A stretch of 64,000 nucleotides of DNA from Mycolicibacterium chubuense NBB4 (GTDB lineage: Bacteria > Actinomycetota > Actinomycetes > Mycobacteriales > Mycobacteriaceae). The notes under the pieces were generated by a model. It saw only the letters and a list, made by a program, of their open reading frames with translations, did no database searches and was not told where the DNA came from. The DNA lies in NCBI RefSeq assembly GCF_000266905.1, contig NC_018027.1:124001-188000 (forward strand). Reading direction: 5' to 3'. Positions 56,103 to 64,000 of this stretch are shown here, one piece after another (within the stretch, counting starts at the first letter, position 1; the number at the start of each line of letters is the position of its first letter). Position numbers and translations under genes: made by a program.

Positions 56103-56122
56103 GCGCGAACGCGAGTTCGCGC
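56103..56122. terminator. Probable pckG terminator hairpin
   Basis: GCGCGAAC (56103-56110) and GTTCGCGC (56115-56122) pair perfectly across a GCGA loop, 54 nt after the pckG stop. There is no T run, but the hairpin is strong and well placed. Confidence 0.55.
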
Positions 56123-56135
56123 ACGTTCGCGGGCA

Positions 56136-56151
56136 CTTGACACCTGTCAAG
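56136..56151. promoter_or_regulatory. Palindromic operator upstream of fadD4-like gene
   Basis: CTTGACACCTGTCAAG: a perfect 7-bp inverted repeat around CC, 22 bp before the ATG. This is the size of a TetR/FadR-type site. It also contains TTGACA, but the only -10-like TATCCT is 19 nt away, so operator is the better reading. No regulator gene lies next to it. Confidence 0.6.
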
Positions 56152-56173
56152 TCCGGCGAAGTATCCTCAGCGC

Positions 56174-57694
56174 ATGCAGATCCGCGACACCGCTGTTGCC
56201 ACCCCGGACAAGCCGGCCATCGTGATGTACCCGTCCGGCACCGTCGTGACGTTCGGCGAGTTGGAGGCCCGCGCCAACAAGCTGGCGCACCTGTTCCGCG
56301 ACGCCGGGCTGGTGGAGGGTGACGCTGTCGCGATCCTGATGGAGAACAACGAGCACATGCACGCGGTGATGTGGGCCGCGCGCCGGGCCGGCCTGTACTA
56401 CGTGCCGATCAACACGCATCTGACCGCGGCCGAGGCGGCCTACATCATCGACGACAGCAGCGCGAAGGCGATCGTCGGCTCCGGCAAGCTCAAGGACACC
56501 CTCGCGGGCCTCGGTGCGGAACTGCCCGGAGGCCTGCCTGCGGTGCGCATCATCGCCGACGGCCAGCTCGACGGCTGGCAGAGCTATCCGGAATGCGTTG
56601 CGGGGCAGCCCGATACGCCCATCGAGGACGAGATCGAAGGCGACCTGCTGCAGTACTCGTCGGGCACCACCGGTCGGCCCAAGGGCATCAAACGCGCGCT
56701 GCCGCATGTGCCGCCGTCCGAGTCGCCCGGCCTGATGTCTGCGCTGGTGTCGTTCTGGATGCACCCCGACGCCGTCTATCTCAGCCCCGCCCCGCTGTAC
56801 CACACGGCGCCGTCGGTGTGGTCGATGCAGACCCAGGCCGGCGGGATCACGACGGTGGTGATGGAGAAGTTCGACGCCGAGGGGGCGCTGGACGCGATCG
56901 CCAAACATCGCGTGACGCATGGCCAATTCGTGCCGGTGATGTTCACCCGGATGCTGAAGTTGCCCGAGGACGTGCGCGCCTCCTACGACGTGTCCAGTCT
57001 CGAGCGGGTCATGCACGCCGCGGCTCCGTGCCCGGTCGACATCAAGAAGCAGATGATCGACTGGTGGGGCCCGATCGTCGACGAGTACTACGCCTCCTCG
57101 GAGGCGCATGGTTCGACGCTGATCTTCGCCGAGGACTGGTTGACCCACCCGGGCTCGGTCGGCAAGCCGATGGCCGGTGCCGTGCACATCCTCGACGAGG
57201 ACGGGAACGAACTCCCGGCCGGGCAGGCCGGCGAGATCTACTTCGAAGGCGGTTTCGACTTCGAGTACCTCAACGACCCCGAGAAGACGCAGAAGTCGCG
57301 CGACGAGCGCGGCTGGAAGACGGTCGGGGACATCGGATATCTCGACGAGGACGGCTTCCTCTACCTGACCGACCGCAGGCACCACATGATCATCTCCGGC
57401 GGCGTGAACATCTATCCGCAGGAGGCGGAGAACTTGCTCGTCACCCACCCGAAGGTGATGGACGCCGCCGTCTTCGGTGTGCCGGACGACGAGATGGGGC
57501 AGCGCGTCAAAGGGGTGGTGCAGACCGTCGACCCGGCCGACGCCAACGAGGAGTTCGCCGGCGAACTGGTGGCCTGGCTGCGGGATCGCCTGGCGCACTA
57601 CAAGTGTCCGCGCTCCATTTCGTTCGAGACGCAGTTGCCCCGCACCGACACCGGCAAGCTGTACAAGCAGGAGCTGATGAAGAAGTACTCGTGA
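56174..57694 (+). CDS. fadD4: Acyl-CoA synthetase (FadD4-like)
   Basis: The protein has 506 residues from ATG 56174. ANL-family motifs are complete: LLQYSSGTTGRPKGIK (P-loop), YYASSEAHGST (A5), TVGDIGYLDEDGFLYLTDRRHHMIISGGVNIYPQE (A7/A8) and the catalytic Lys in TGKLYKQEL near the end. It activates a carboxylic acid to acyl-CoA. The location between pckG and fadE3 and the sequence suggest FadD4 (Rv0214; about 537 residues). It overlaps the crotonase gene as GTGA and is preceded by a palindromic operator. Lipid or steroid-side-chain substrate is inferred. Confidence 0.88.
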   Translation: MQIRDTAVATPDKPAIVMYPSGTVVTFGELEARANKLAHLFRDAGLVEGDAVAILMENNEHMHAVMWAARRAGLYYVPINTHLTAAEAAYIIDDSSAKAIVGSGKLKDTLAGLGAELPGGLPAVRIIADGQLDGWQSYPECVAGQPDTPIEDEIEGDLLQYSSGTTGRPKGIKRALPHVPPSESPGLMSALVSFWMHPDAVYLSPAPLYHTAPSVWSMQTQAGGITTVVMEKFDAEGALDAIAKHRVTHGQFVPVMFTRMLKLPEDVRASYDVSSLERVMHAAAPCPVDIKKQMIDWWGPIVDEYYASSEAHGSTLIFAEDWLTHPGSVGKPMAGAVHILDEDGNELPAGQAGEIYFEGGFDFEYLNDPEKTQKSRDERGWKTVGDIGYLDEDGFLYLTDRRHHMIISGGVNIYPQEAENLLVTHPKVMDAAVFGVPDDEMGQRVKGVVQTVDPADANEEFAGELVAWLRDRLAHYKCPRSISFETQLPRTDTGKLYKQELMKKYS

Positions 57695-58572
57695 AACACC
57701 TCAGCGTCGCCGACGGTGAGCTCGTATCGGCCGAATCGGCCGAGGATGCCACCTTCTCCCTGACCGAACAGCCCAGCGACGACACGCGCGTCGTGACGGT
57801 CGATTCGGTCGACGCGACGCTGGCCGACCTCGCAGAACGGGTCGCGCGATGGCCGCAGGCCGCGGCCGTCTGTGATGACGTACTGCGCGCCATCGACCCG
57901 GCGGGCTCGACGTTCGCCGGCGTCATCACCGAGTCGCTGGCGTACTCGACGCTGCAGTCGGGCGGTGAGTTCGCACGATGGCTGGCCGAGCGCGGCCCGG
58001 CCACCGTCCCCGAGATTCCGAATCCTGTTGTGGTGCAGAGGGACGACGACCGACTGACGGTCACGTTCAACCGCGGGCGGCGCCACAACGCCTTCTCCAC
58101 CGACGCCCGCGCGGCACTGCTGGAGGCGTTGGACGTGGCGCGCCTGGACCCGTCGATCACCGACCTGGTGCTGACCGGCGACGGCCCGTCGTTCTGCAGC
58201 GGCGGCGACCTCGCCGAGTTCGGCACCTTCGCGGACCCCGCCAGCGCACACGTGGCCCGCACCCGCCACAGCCCCGCGCTGGCGCTTGCCGAGATCACCG
58301 CGCGGCTCGGCCGGAGGTGCCGCGCCGACGTCCACGGCCAGGTGCAGGGCAGCGGCCTGGAGATGGCCGCGTTCTGCGGCTGGGTGCACAGTCACCCCGA
58401 CGCGGTGCTCGGCCTGCCCGAGCTCGCTCTGGGGCTGATCCCGGGTGCCGGTGGGACGGTGAGCATCAGCAGGCGCATCGGCCGATGGCGCACCGCGTAC
58501 CTGGTGCTGTCGGGCCGATCCGTCGACGCCGCGACGGCGTTGCAGTGGGGCCTGGTCGACGCCGTCGGTTGA
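57691..58572 (+). CDS. Enoyl-CoA hydratase/isomerase with N-terminal extension
   Basis: The protein has 293 residues from GTG 57691. The crotonase domain covers about 110-293: RLTVTFNRGRRHNAFS, TGDGPSFCSGGDLAEF (first oxyanion loop), DVHGQVQGSGLEMAAFCG (second loop) and PELALGLIPGAGGTVSISRRIGR with the catalytic Glu. The first ~105 residues (VTVDSVDATLADLAERVARW, SLAYSTLQSGGEFARW) are not crotonase and are not recognised; they could be a lid or partner-binding domain. The GTGA overlap with fadD4 suggests the synthetase and hydratase act in one pathway. Confidence 0.85.
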   Translation: MKHLSVADGELVSAESAEDATFSLTEQPSDDTRVVTVDSVDATLADLAERVARWPQAAAVCDDVLRAIDPAGSTFAGVITESLAYSTLQSGGEFARWLAERGPATVPEIPNPVVVQRDDDRLTVTFNRGRRHNAFSTDARAALLEALDVARLDPSITDLVLTGDGPSFCSGGDLAEFGTFADPASAHVARTRHSPALALAEITARLGRRCRADVHGQVQGSGLEMAAFCGWVHSHPDAVLGLPELALGLIPGAGGTVSISRRIGRWRTAYLVLSGRSVDAATALQWGLVDAVG

Positions 58573-58607
58573 CCCGTCGGCGCGCGGATACAGCGCCGCC
58601 GGACGAC

Positions 58608-59078
58608 TCAGCCCGCGATCATCCGGCGGTCCGGATGGGCCTCCTGCCATGCCTCGATGGCCGCATCCCACTCGTCGCCGTCGAGCGCAGTCAGGGACGC
58701 CGGGAAAAGCCCGTCCTCCTCCTTGCTGATGTGCTCGTACAGATCCGACACAGCATCGCGGATCGCTTGCCGGCCCTCGGTAGTGGTGAGGTCCACCGTC
58801 GACAGCAGGTGGGCCAACTCGCGGTGCTCCACGATCAGCGGGGCGATGTGCTCTGCGTACAGTTCGTCGCGCGCCATCACGCGGAACAGGCCGTTCTCGT
58901 CGCCCTGCCAGTGCGTCGCGAGTTCCCGGGCCATCGCATCCAGCGAGTGGCGTGCCGAGGCGAAGTCGCCTCGATCGATCGCCCGCACCGCCTCCCCGCC
59001 GAAATTGATGGAACGCTCGTGTTCGGCGATGTAGTCGCGCAGCAGCGGCATATCTCGGCATCCGCAGTAATGGCACAT
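58608..59078 (-). CDS. Hemerythrin-like protein
   Basis: The protein has 156 residues from ATG 59078 (a GTG 3 nt upstream is possible). It begins with a Cys/His cluster, MCHYCGCRD, unusual for the family. The hemerythrin HHE pattern follows: LLRDYIAEHERSINFGG, ATHWQGDENGLFRVM, IVEHRELAHLLS and YEHISKEEDGLFPAS. This gives the His/Glu set for a di-iron site. Such proteins bind O2 or NO or sense redox. The N-terminal CxxCxC may bind another metal or take part in redox control. Confidence 0.82.
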   Translation of the reverse strand: MCHYCGCRDMPLLRDYIAEHERSINFGGEAVRAIDRGDFASARHSLDAMARELATHWQGDENGLFRVMARDELYAEHIAPLIVEHRELAHLLSTVDLTTTEGRQAIRDAVSDLYEHISKEEDGLFPASLTALDGDEWDAAIEAWQEAHPDRRMIAG

Positions 59079-59267
59079 CACCACCGACGCTACGCCGGGT
59101 TCGACGGATCGGCCACGCCTCGCTGCGAGTGTTGCCGCAGAGTGAAAGGTATTGCACCGCAACGATTCAGGGCATGTCGCGCAACCTAGTTGTCGCTCGG
59201 TGGTGGTCGTGGCTGGAAGGTTCCCGGGTGGGACCGGGGCACGCCGGGAGCCGCCGGCGGGGCGTGA

Positions 59268-59570
59268 TCGCGGCCAGGCCGGTCACGGCTGCCGGGGCGG
59301 TGGGGGGTAGCCCCGCCGGTCATCGCATTCGCGTGCACCTTGCGCGGCACGGGCGGCGTCAACGCAACGGACGACCGGCTCGTCCACCGGCTCGGCGTGG
59401 ACGATCTCCAGCTCGGTCTCGGCGACGTGCTGGCGGTGAAGGAGCGGCGGCCCTCGGACCGCGGTCCGCCGCTGATCGAGTCGAAGACCTGCCCCCACGA
59501 GGCCGGGCCGAGCTACCCGTTCAAGGCGGTCTTCACCGGGACGCCCGCGCGGTCAAGGGCAGCGATAATC
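59268..59570 (+). pseudogene. Coding remnant of an unidentified gene
   Basis: A frame open from 59268 (stop TGA at 59265) shows almost uniform G/C third positions between about 59330 and 59560, as real genes here do, and reads VNATDDRLVHRLGVDDLQLG, LGDVLAVKER, ESKTCPHEAGPSYPFKAVF. There is no good start, and the composition changes abruptly near 59575. It looks like a decayed internal or 3' fragment. LxLGDVLAV vaguely recalls DUF4438-type proteins, but I would not assign it. The rest of 59079-59653 holds nothing else I can support. Confidence 0.35.
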
Positions 59571-59653
59571 GCTTGCAGCGCAGAGTTATCCGAGGTTTCC
59601 CCTCAAGGGCAAACCCGAGCAACCACCGAATGCTCGACAGCCGGAGGATCAGC

Positions 59654-60304
59654 TCATTCCGTGATGTGTGCGAGGTAGAAGGCGCTGGCCGTCGCGGTGT
59701 AGTAGTCGATCCAGTCGTTCCGGCTCCAGTTCTCCTGGTTCTCGGCCGGCGGCATTTGTGCTTCTTGGCTGTCGGTGAGATGACTCTTGAGGTCGGCCCA
59801 GAAGCCGACGGCGAGTCCGTCCGAGAAGACTCCCTTGCCTTGCGCATAGCCGATGGCAAGGCCACCATCGGTGTAGTACTGCGCCATCTTGCCGCCTTCC
59901 TCGAAGGCTGCGTTGAACTCCGGTTCGTCCTCCCAGAAGTAGTCGCGGACGTTGTCGCTGCTTTCTTGCATGACACCCATCACCAGGCCTTTGGCGAAAG
60001 CCATCGATGCCTTGCCCCGCTTGATCTCCTCGGCCGCCTCCATGTAGCCCGCTCCGATGGCGGCGAATGGCGCGAACGCGGCGGCGACGCCGATCTTGAC
60101 TGCGAGCTCGACTTCCTCACCCCCTAACGATGCGACCTTCTCAACCCAGTCCCAAATGTCTTCGAGCAACTTCATTTCCGATTCGTCGCGGTCCTTAAAG
60201 TAGCTGAAGACCTGCTCCACTGCCTCCACGACATCGTCTTGAGAGTGCGACCACTCGATCGGTCCGTTTTGTGCGTCTGAAATGGTGCTGGCTACGGTTT
60301 CCAT
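59654..60304 (-). CDS. Unrecognised helical protein of the three-gene cassette
   Basis: The protein has 216 residues from ATG 60304, with GGAAG-like purines upstream. I do not recognise a domain. It is acidic (pI clearly low: WSHSQDDVVEAVEQVFSY, ESEMKLLEDIWDWVEKV) and helical, with one hydrophobic stretch (VKIGVAAAFAPFAAIGAG, about 70-87) that could be a membrane helix or a buried hairpin. The end reads NWSRNDWIDYYTATASAFYL. It has no signal peptide. It is divergent from the large gene A across 161 bp of AT-rich DNA (about 60305-60465), which suggests shared control. Base composition is lower-GC than neighbours, consistent with acquisition. Confidence 0.7.
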   Translation of the reverse strand: METVASTISDAQNGPIEWSHSQDDVVEAVEQVFSYFKDRDESEMKLLEDIWDWVEKVASLGGEEVELAVKIGVAAAFAPFAAIGAGYMEAAEEIKRGKASMAFAKGLVMGVMQESSDNVRDYFWEDEPEFNAAFEEGGKMAQYYTDGGLAIGYAQGKGVFSDGLAVGFWADLKSHLTDSQEAQMPPAENQENWSRNDWIDYYTATASAFYLAHITE

Positions 60305-60465
60305 CTTCCCTTCTTCCTTCTAGTGTGTCGCCGTTTCCTGCGTGCGATTCGAGCAGGCGATCTTGGTCGACATCCTTTTTCGGGAGATTTTTTGAGTCTA
60401 GAATCAGTCACGACAGCCGCGGAGCGTTACGCGCTTCGAATGCGTCGTTGGGGAAGGTGTTGACG

Positions 60466-62091
60466 ATGGCCTTCGTGGAACCGAGCGTCCTTGCGAACGC
60501 AATAATGGGCAAGCTGTACAACGTTCTCACCAACGGGGACGCCACCGTGCCGCCTTCCGAAGACAATTTTTTCTCCTGGAATACCCCCGGTACGCCCATC
60601 GAGGTGTCCGACCTCGAATTTCTGTCGCAAGGGCTGACCGGCATCGTGAAGAAATCCGCGGCGGAAGCCCTTGCCGGAGCGACGGCGGCAGCTCCGGCCC
60701 CAGCCAGCGCGCCGCCCGCAGGAGCGAGCGCCGCTCCACCACCCGCGGCGGCGCTGACCGACGATCAGCTCAAGACGCTCATGGCGCAGGACACCATGCG
60801 CATGTATTCGCAGGCCGAGAGCCTCGCTCGCCTACTGGACTTCGTCCCCGACGTGGGGAAGATGAACAACGACCAGTTCATGCGAATGTCGGTCAAGACA
60901 GACGAGGGCACACTGTCCGACGTCTACGACTTCACCCTGCGCATGAGCCAGGTCATGAAGACCGATCTGCCCGACGATGTGAAGGCCAACATCGAACGGT
61001 TCCGCGGTTTGTTACAGAAATCTGTCACGAAAAAAGACATCATCACCGGCGAGGAGGCCACCACCACTGAGCCGAGCGATCTTGTTAACGCGTACATGGC
61101 AAAGATGGCCGCATACGACGACGCCGCGCTGCAATACAACGCCCGCCGCATCGATGCGCTGACCGCCAGCGATTCGCGTGCCGTTCACGATTTTGCGATG
61201 AACGCACAAATCTACCGAGACAAGGTCAATGCGGCGATGGCCGACTGGGTGTCCAATGGATATAAAGAGGACTACGAGAAAATCCAGGCCTACATCGAAC
61301 AGGTGTCGCGGCGTGACATGTCGCTGCTTAAGCAAGAAATCGTCGAGGATTTCGATAAGGCCCGGCTGACCAGTCCGATTTCCGGGTCGGATTTCTTTTA
61401 CACCTCGCTGGTGCCTGGAAGCTTCCCCACTTCGAGCGGCTGGACTCGGTTCGGCTTCTCGGGCGGCGACTACGAGGTCCATCAGAACTCCTCCACGAAC
61501 TCGTCCTCGTGGAACGCGACTGCCGGCGGCGGGTTCTTGGGCATCTTTGGCGGATCGGGGGATGCGTCATCGAGTCAAAGCCTCTACGAATCGCACAGCC
61601 AGGTCGATACCAGTCAGACGTCCTTGAGCTTCGAGATCGCACAGATCCCGATCGTCCGGGCATGGTTCCGTCCGGCGTTTCTGACGAGCACTGCGTGGCG
61701 CTTCGACCAGAACAACGTCAACGTGAAAAACGACCGGCTGAGCGACGGTGGTGCGCCACCCCAAGGCATGATGCCCGCCTATCCCGTCACTGCGATTTTC
61801 GTGCGGAAGCTGGCGCTGAGCCTTGGACAGTCCACGGCGCTGCAGGATGCGATGAACAGCCAGCAAGCGTCGGCGCAGTCCGGCCGGGGCTATGCGTCTT
61901 TCGGGCCGTTCTTCCTGGGCGGCAATGCGTCCCACAAGACCGCTTCAGGAGTGACGTCCAGCAGTTACGGCTATAAGTACGAGAACAACACCATGTACGT
62001 CGACGGCATGCAGCTCATCGGCTTCAAGTGCCACATCATGCCCAAGAGCCCTGACCCGGATCCCGCGATACCGGCGGCCGCTTGGATCTGA
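60466..62091 (+). CDS. Uncharacterised large protein A of the cassette
   Basis: The protein has 541 residues from ATG 60466, with GGAAGG 8 nt upstream. N-terminal ~65 residues (VEPSVLANAIMGKLYNVLTN) are followed by an Ala/Pro-rich linker, then a helical region (about 98-290: NDQFMRMSVKTDEGTLSDVYDF, IQAYIEQVSRRDMSLLKQEIV). The C-terminal half looks beta-rich: Ser/Asn/Gly-rich loop (HQNSSTNSSSWNATAGGGFL), then IAQIPIVRAWFRPAFLTSTA, LSDGGAPPQGMMPAYPVTAI (about 425-444) and FKCHIMPKSPDPDP at the end. The last blocks recur in gene B. No signal peptide or catalytic motif seen. I do not recognise the family; a structural, secreted-assembly or toxin-like role is open. Confidence 0.75.
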   Translation: MAFVEPSVLANAIMGKLYNVLTNGDATVPPSEDNFFSWNTPGTPIEVSDLEFLSQGLTGIVKKSAAEALAGATAAAPAPASAPPAGASAAPPPAAALTDDQLKTLMAQDTMRMYSQAESLARLLDFVPDVGKMNNDQFMRMSVKTDEGTLSDVYDFTLRMSQVMKTDLPDDVKANIERFRGLLQKSVTKKDIITGEEATTTEPSDLVNAYMAKMAAYDDAALQYNARRIDALTASDSRAVHDFAMNAQIYRDKVNAAMADWVSNGYKEDYEKIQAYIEQVSRRDMSLLKQEIVEDFDKARLTSPISGSDFFYTSLVPGSFPTSSGWTRFGFSGGDYEVHQNSSTNSSSWNATAGGGFLGIFGGSGDASSSQSLYESHSQVDTSQTSLSFEIAQIPIVRAWFRPAFLTSTAWRFDQNNVNVKNDRLSDGGAPPQGMMPAYPVTAIFVRKLALSLGQSTALQDAMNSQQASAQSGRGYASFGPFFLGGNASHKTASGVTSSSYGYKYENNTMYVDGMQLIGFKCHIMPKSPDPDPAIPAAAWI

Positions 62092-62122
62092 GTCGGAGTT
62101 CCCTCGTCAAGGAGGAGGACTG

Positions 62123-63682
62123 GTGGATGCCTTCGTGCAACTCGCCTTGATGGAGAAGTGCCGGCAAGTATTCGGAAGCGACAGTACGTTTCTCAGCTTC
62201 CCACTGGCGTCGGCCTTCTCATGGACTCCGTCTCAGACCACCGGAATGAACGCGCCGGCGACCGCCGGCGATTACGCGGCAGCCGCGGAGTTCGCCCAGA
62301 GCGTGAACTTCATCCCACGTGATCTGGTGGCGAACGTCGATGGCGAGACGTTCCTGTGGGATGTCTACGACGACGTGCTGTCGGGCGCCCAAGTCGCGGT
62401 GGGAAAGCCGCCGTCCACGTACGAAACGGCAGCCGCTGCGGTGCTTTACGACACCGCCGCCGACGGGACGCGCACGGAGACTGCAGCCTATCGAATGTAT
62501 CGGCAGTATCGCGATGCGTGGATCGCGGCACGGCAGAACTACAACGCGCAGAGGCTGACCGCCGAATCTTCGAGCGACCCGGTGATACAGCAACGATGGA
62601 ACACCGTCGACGAGCCGACGTTGCGCGCCGCAGTCGCCGACGCCAAGGCCGCGTGGGAGCAGCAGGGCCGCAAGGCCGAGATCGAATCCGCGCTGGAAAC
62701 GTATGAGCAGATGACCGTCGACGATCCGAAGCTGGCATGGAGCACGTGGCAGGGATCCTTCAACGAGGACATCGATCTGATCACAGACCCGACAAGCCAA
62801 CTGAAGTACGCGCCAACGGGCTTTTCGCCACGCAATCTTTCCAGCAATGATGCCTGGCTGCATTTCGACCTTGCGTCAGCCGAGATGGCCGCTTTGGTCG
62901 ACGCTGCACCGACGAACCTCAAGGCGGTCCTCGGGTCGCAAACCGCCAGCCAGTATCAGCACGTCAGCTTCGAATACCGCTCCGTCGCGGTCGTGCGACC
63001 CTGGTTCCAGAGCGCGGTGTTCACGTCCCGCTCCTGGCAGCAGCCGGGGGAGGAGCCGCTGTCCGACGGCGGTGATCCGCCCAACGGCCGCTGCCCCGCC
63101 TACGTCTCGGCGATCGTGTTCGTGCGCCATGTGGCGGTGGTGCCAGCTGCCGGGCACGGCGCCCCGGCGCCGGAACGCGGACCGATTTTTTCGCTGCCGA
63201 CGCAGTTGCTCACGGAACGCAAATTGGTTTTGGAGCCGCAGCTGCAGACGCGGATGGCCATGGCGCCCAGTGAGCGTGATACCGGGGCGGTAACCGATGC
63301 GCCGGTTGTCAACACACCGTTGTTCAGGCGCCTTGACACCGAAAGCTTCATCCAGGCCCCACGGAGTCAACCGGCGCAGCCCGTCGCGTCGATCACGATG
63401 ATGAGAATGGCAGCAGCACCCACTCGCCAGACACCGCCAGCGGGTGCCACCCCCGAAGTCGGAGCCGCGCGTTTCATACCCCCCGCGTTCCGCTTCGACC
63501 ACGGGCCCGTGCGGGGGGCGGGCCATCTCGGTGATTTGGGCACCGTTGTCCCGGTCGACCCGTCACAACCTCCGCCGCCTCCGTCGCCTCCGCCGCCGAA
63601 CGACGACGTGCAAATCCTGGCGTTCATCTGCAAGCGGCTTCCGAAGGCGCCCGACCCGCTTCCAGATCTTCACTGGACGTGA
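62123..63682 (+). CDS. Uncharacterised large protein B of the cassette
   Basis: The protein has 519 residues from GTG 62123, with GGAGGA just upstream, 31 nt after gene A. It has a helical middle (YRQYRDAWIAARQNYNAQRL, DAKAAWEQQGRKAEIESALE) and a C-terminal domain with the blocks shared with A: VAVVRPWFQSAVFTSRSW (about 288-305), LSDGGDPPNGRCPAYVSAIV (about 313-332), and ILAFICKRLPKAPDPLP at the very end. Between these lies a long low-complexity part rich in Ala, Pro and Thr and a polyproline run (PPPPPSPPPPND). A and B are thus diverged paralogues with different inserts. No known family recognised. Confidence 0.75.
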   Translation: MDAFVQLALMEKCRQVFGSDSTFLSFPLASAFSWTPSQTTGMNAPATAGDYAAAAEFAQSVNFIPRDLVANVDGETFLWDVYDDVLSGAQVAVGKPPSTYETAAAAVLYDTAADGTRTETAAYRMYRQYRDAWIAARQNYNAQRLTAESSSDPVIQQRWNTVDEPTLRAAVADAKAAWEQQGRKAEIESALETYEQMTVDDPKLAWSTWQGSFNEDIDLITDPTSQLKYAPTGFSPRNLSSNDAWLHFDLASAEMAALVDAAPTNLKAVLGSQTASQYQHVSFEYRSVAVVRPWFQSAVFTSRSWQQPGEEPLSDGGDPPNGRCPAYVSAIVFVRHVAVVPAAGHGAPAPERGPIFSLPTQLLTERKLVLEPQLQTRMAMAPSERDTGAVTDAPVVNTPLFRRLDTESFIQAPRSQPAQPVASITMMRMAAAPTRQTPPAGATPEVGAARFIPPAFRFDHGPVRGAGHLGDLGTVVPVDPSQPPPPPSPPPPNDDVQILAFICKRLPKAPDPLPDLHWT

Positions 63683-63727
63683 CGCCGTGCCCAAGCTGCA
63701 GCACCTGGTACGCCGCGCCGCTGCCTA

Positions 63728-64000
63728 TCAGAGGCCGCCCCGGGCCACCAGCTGAGCGGCGATGACGTTGCGCTGGATCTCGTTGGTGCCCTCGCCGACG
63801 ATCATCAGCGGGGCGTCGCGGAAGTACCGTTCGACGTCGTATTCGGTGGAATAGCCGTACCCGCCGTGGATCCGCACCGCGTTGAGCGCGATCTCCATCG
63901 CCACTTCGGACGCGAACAGCTTCGCCATCCCCGCTTCCATGTCGGCCCGTTCACCGCTGTCGTAACGGTCGGCGGCGTGCAGCGTGAGCTGGCGCGCAGC
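63728..64000 (-). CDS. fadE3: Acyl-CoA dehydrogenase, C-terminal part (FadE3-like)
   Basis: Only the last 90 or so residues are in the window; the gene continues past 64000. The end has the acyl-CoA dehydrogenase C-terminal signature: AGMAKLFASEVAMEIALNAVRIHGGYGYSTEYDVERYFRDA, then IVGEGTNEIQRNVIAAQLVARGGL, with the conserved IHGGYGY and GTNEIQR that bind FAD. By position next to fadD4 it is FadE3 (Rv0215c). It carries out the first dehydrogenation of beta-oxidation. Convergent with gene B. Confidence 0.88.
   Translation of the reverse strand, partial: AARQLTLHAADRYDSGERADMEAGMAKLFASEVAMEIALNAVRIHGGYGYSTEYDVERYFRDAPLMIVGEGTNEIQRNVIAAQLVARGGL

Noticed and set aside
56137..56160. TTGACA/TATCCT as a sigma-A promoter of fadD4
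   Set aside because: The 19-nt spacing is too long and TTGACA is half of a perfect palindrome, so an operator is more likely.

Overview
The window is high-GC chromosomal DNA from a non-tuberculous, Mycolicibacterium-like mycobacterium. The evidence is the Mce-associated membrane proteins, MmpL3 and MmpL11, a Zmp1-type metalloprotease, an L,D-transpeptidase of the Ldt4 type, SigG, an F420-type PPOX oxidoreductase and GTP-dependent PEP carboxykinase. From my knowledge of M. tuberculosis, gene order follows roughly Rv0176 to Rv0215c: mce1-associated genes, pirin, sigG, monoacylglycerol lipase, Rv0184, Rv0185, Rv0187, ilvD, ricR, ldt4, zmp1, Rv0199 to Rv0201c, mmpL11, hemophore, Rv0204c, Rv0205, mmpL3, Rv0207c, trmB, Rv0209, Rv0210, pckG, fadD4, fadE3. 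These assignments come from recognising protein sequences, not from a search.

Layout. 1-12.4 kb: tail of an mce operon, a DUF1275 membrane protein, a fructosamine-kinase-like protein, secreted phosphodiester glycosidase and sugar-dehydrogenase-like proteins, pirin/MarR, and the sigG/lipase block. 12.8-19.6 kb: an accessory six-gene operon read on the minus strand, with a divergent TetR gene. It matches mycosporine-like amino acid (MAA) biosynthesis: a sedoheptulose-7-phosphate cyclase (MysA), an O-methyltransferase (MysB) and two ATP-grasp ligases (MysC, MysD). A TauD-type dioxygenase and a HAD-like protein lacking its nucleophile are added. It sits between the Rv0187-like gene and ilvD and is the most interesting system in the window. 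19.6-26 kb: stress-type small proteins, ilvD, and a DUF305 lipoprotein-ricR operon behind a copper-type operator. 26-32.5 kb: ldt4, then a DUF4129/MoxR/DUF58 operon and a polysaccharide deacetylase.

32.5-51.5 kb: cell-envelope and virulence-type functions. These are zmp1 with an in-frame 30-bp tandem repeat, the Rv0199/Rv0200 pair, mmpL11, two tandem hemophore-like genes running directly into a PrrA/PrrB-like two-component system, several multi-pass membrane proteins, mmpL3, a NYN protein and trmB. 51.6-58.6 kb: a pair of degenerate GTPase-like proteins, pckG, fadD4 behind a perfect palindrome, and a crotonase.

58.6-64 kb: a hemerythrin-like protein, a coding remnant, and a lower-GC cassette of three unrecognised genes. 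Two of the three share a C-terminal domain and look like paralogues. Then comes the 3' end of fadE3. No tRNA, rRNA, CRISPR array, insertion sequence or phage integrase was seen. Most operon members overlap by 4 nt (ATGA or GTGA), which fixes many starts.
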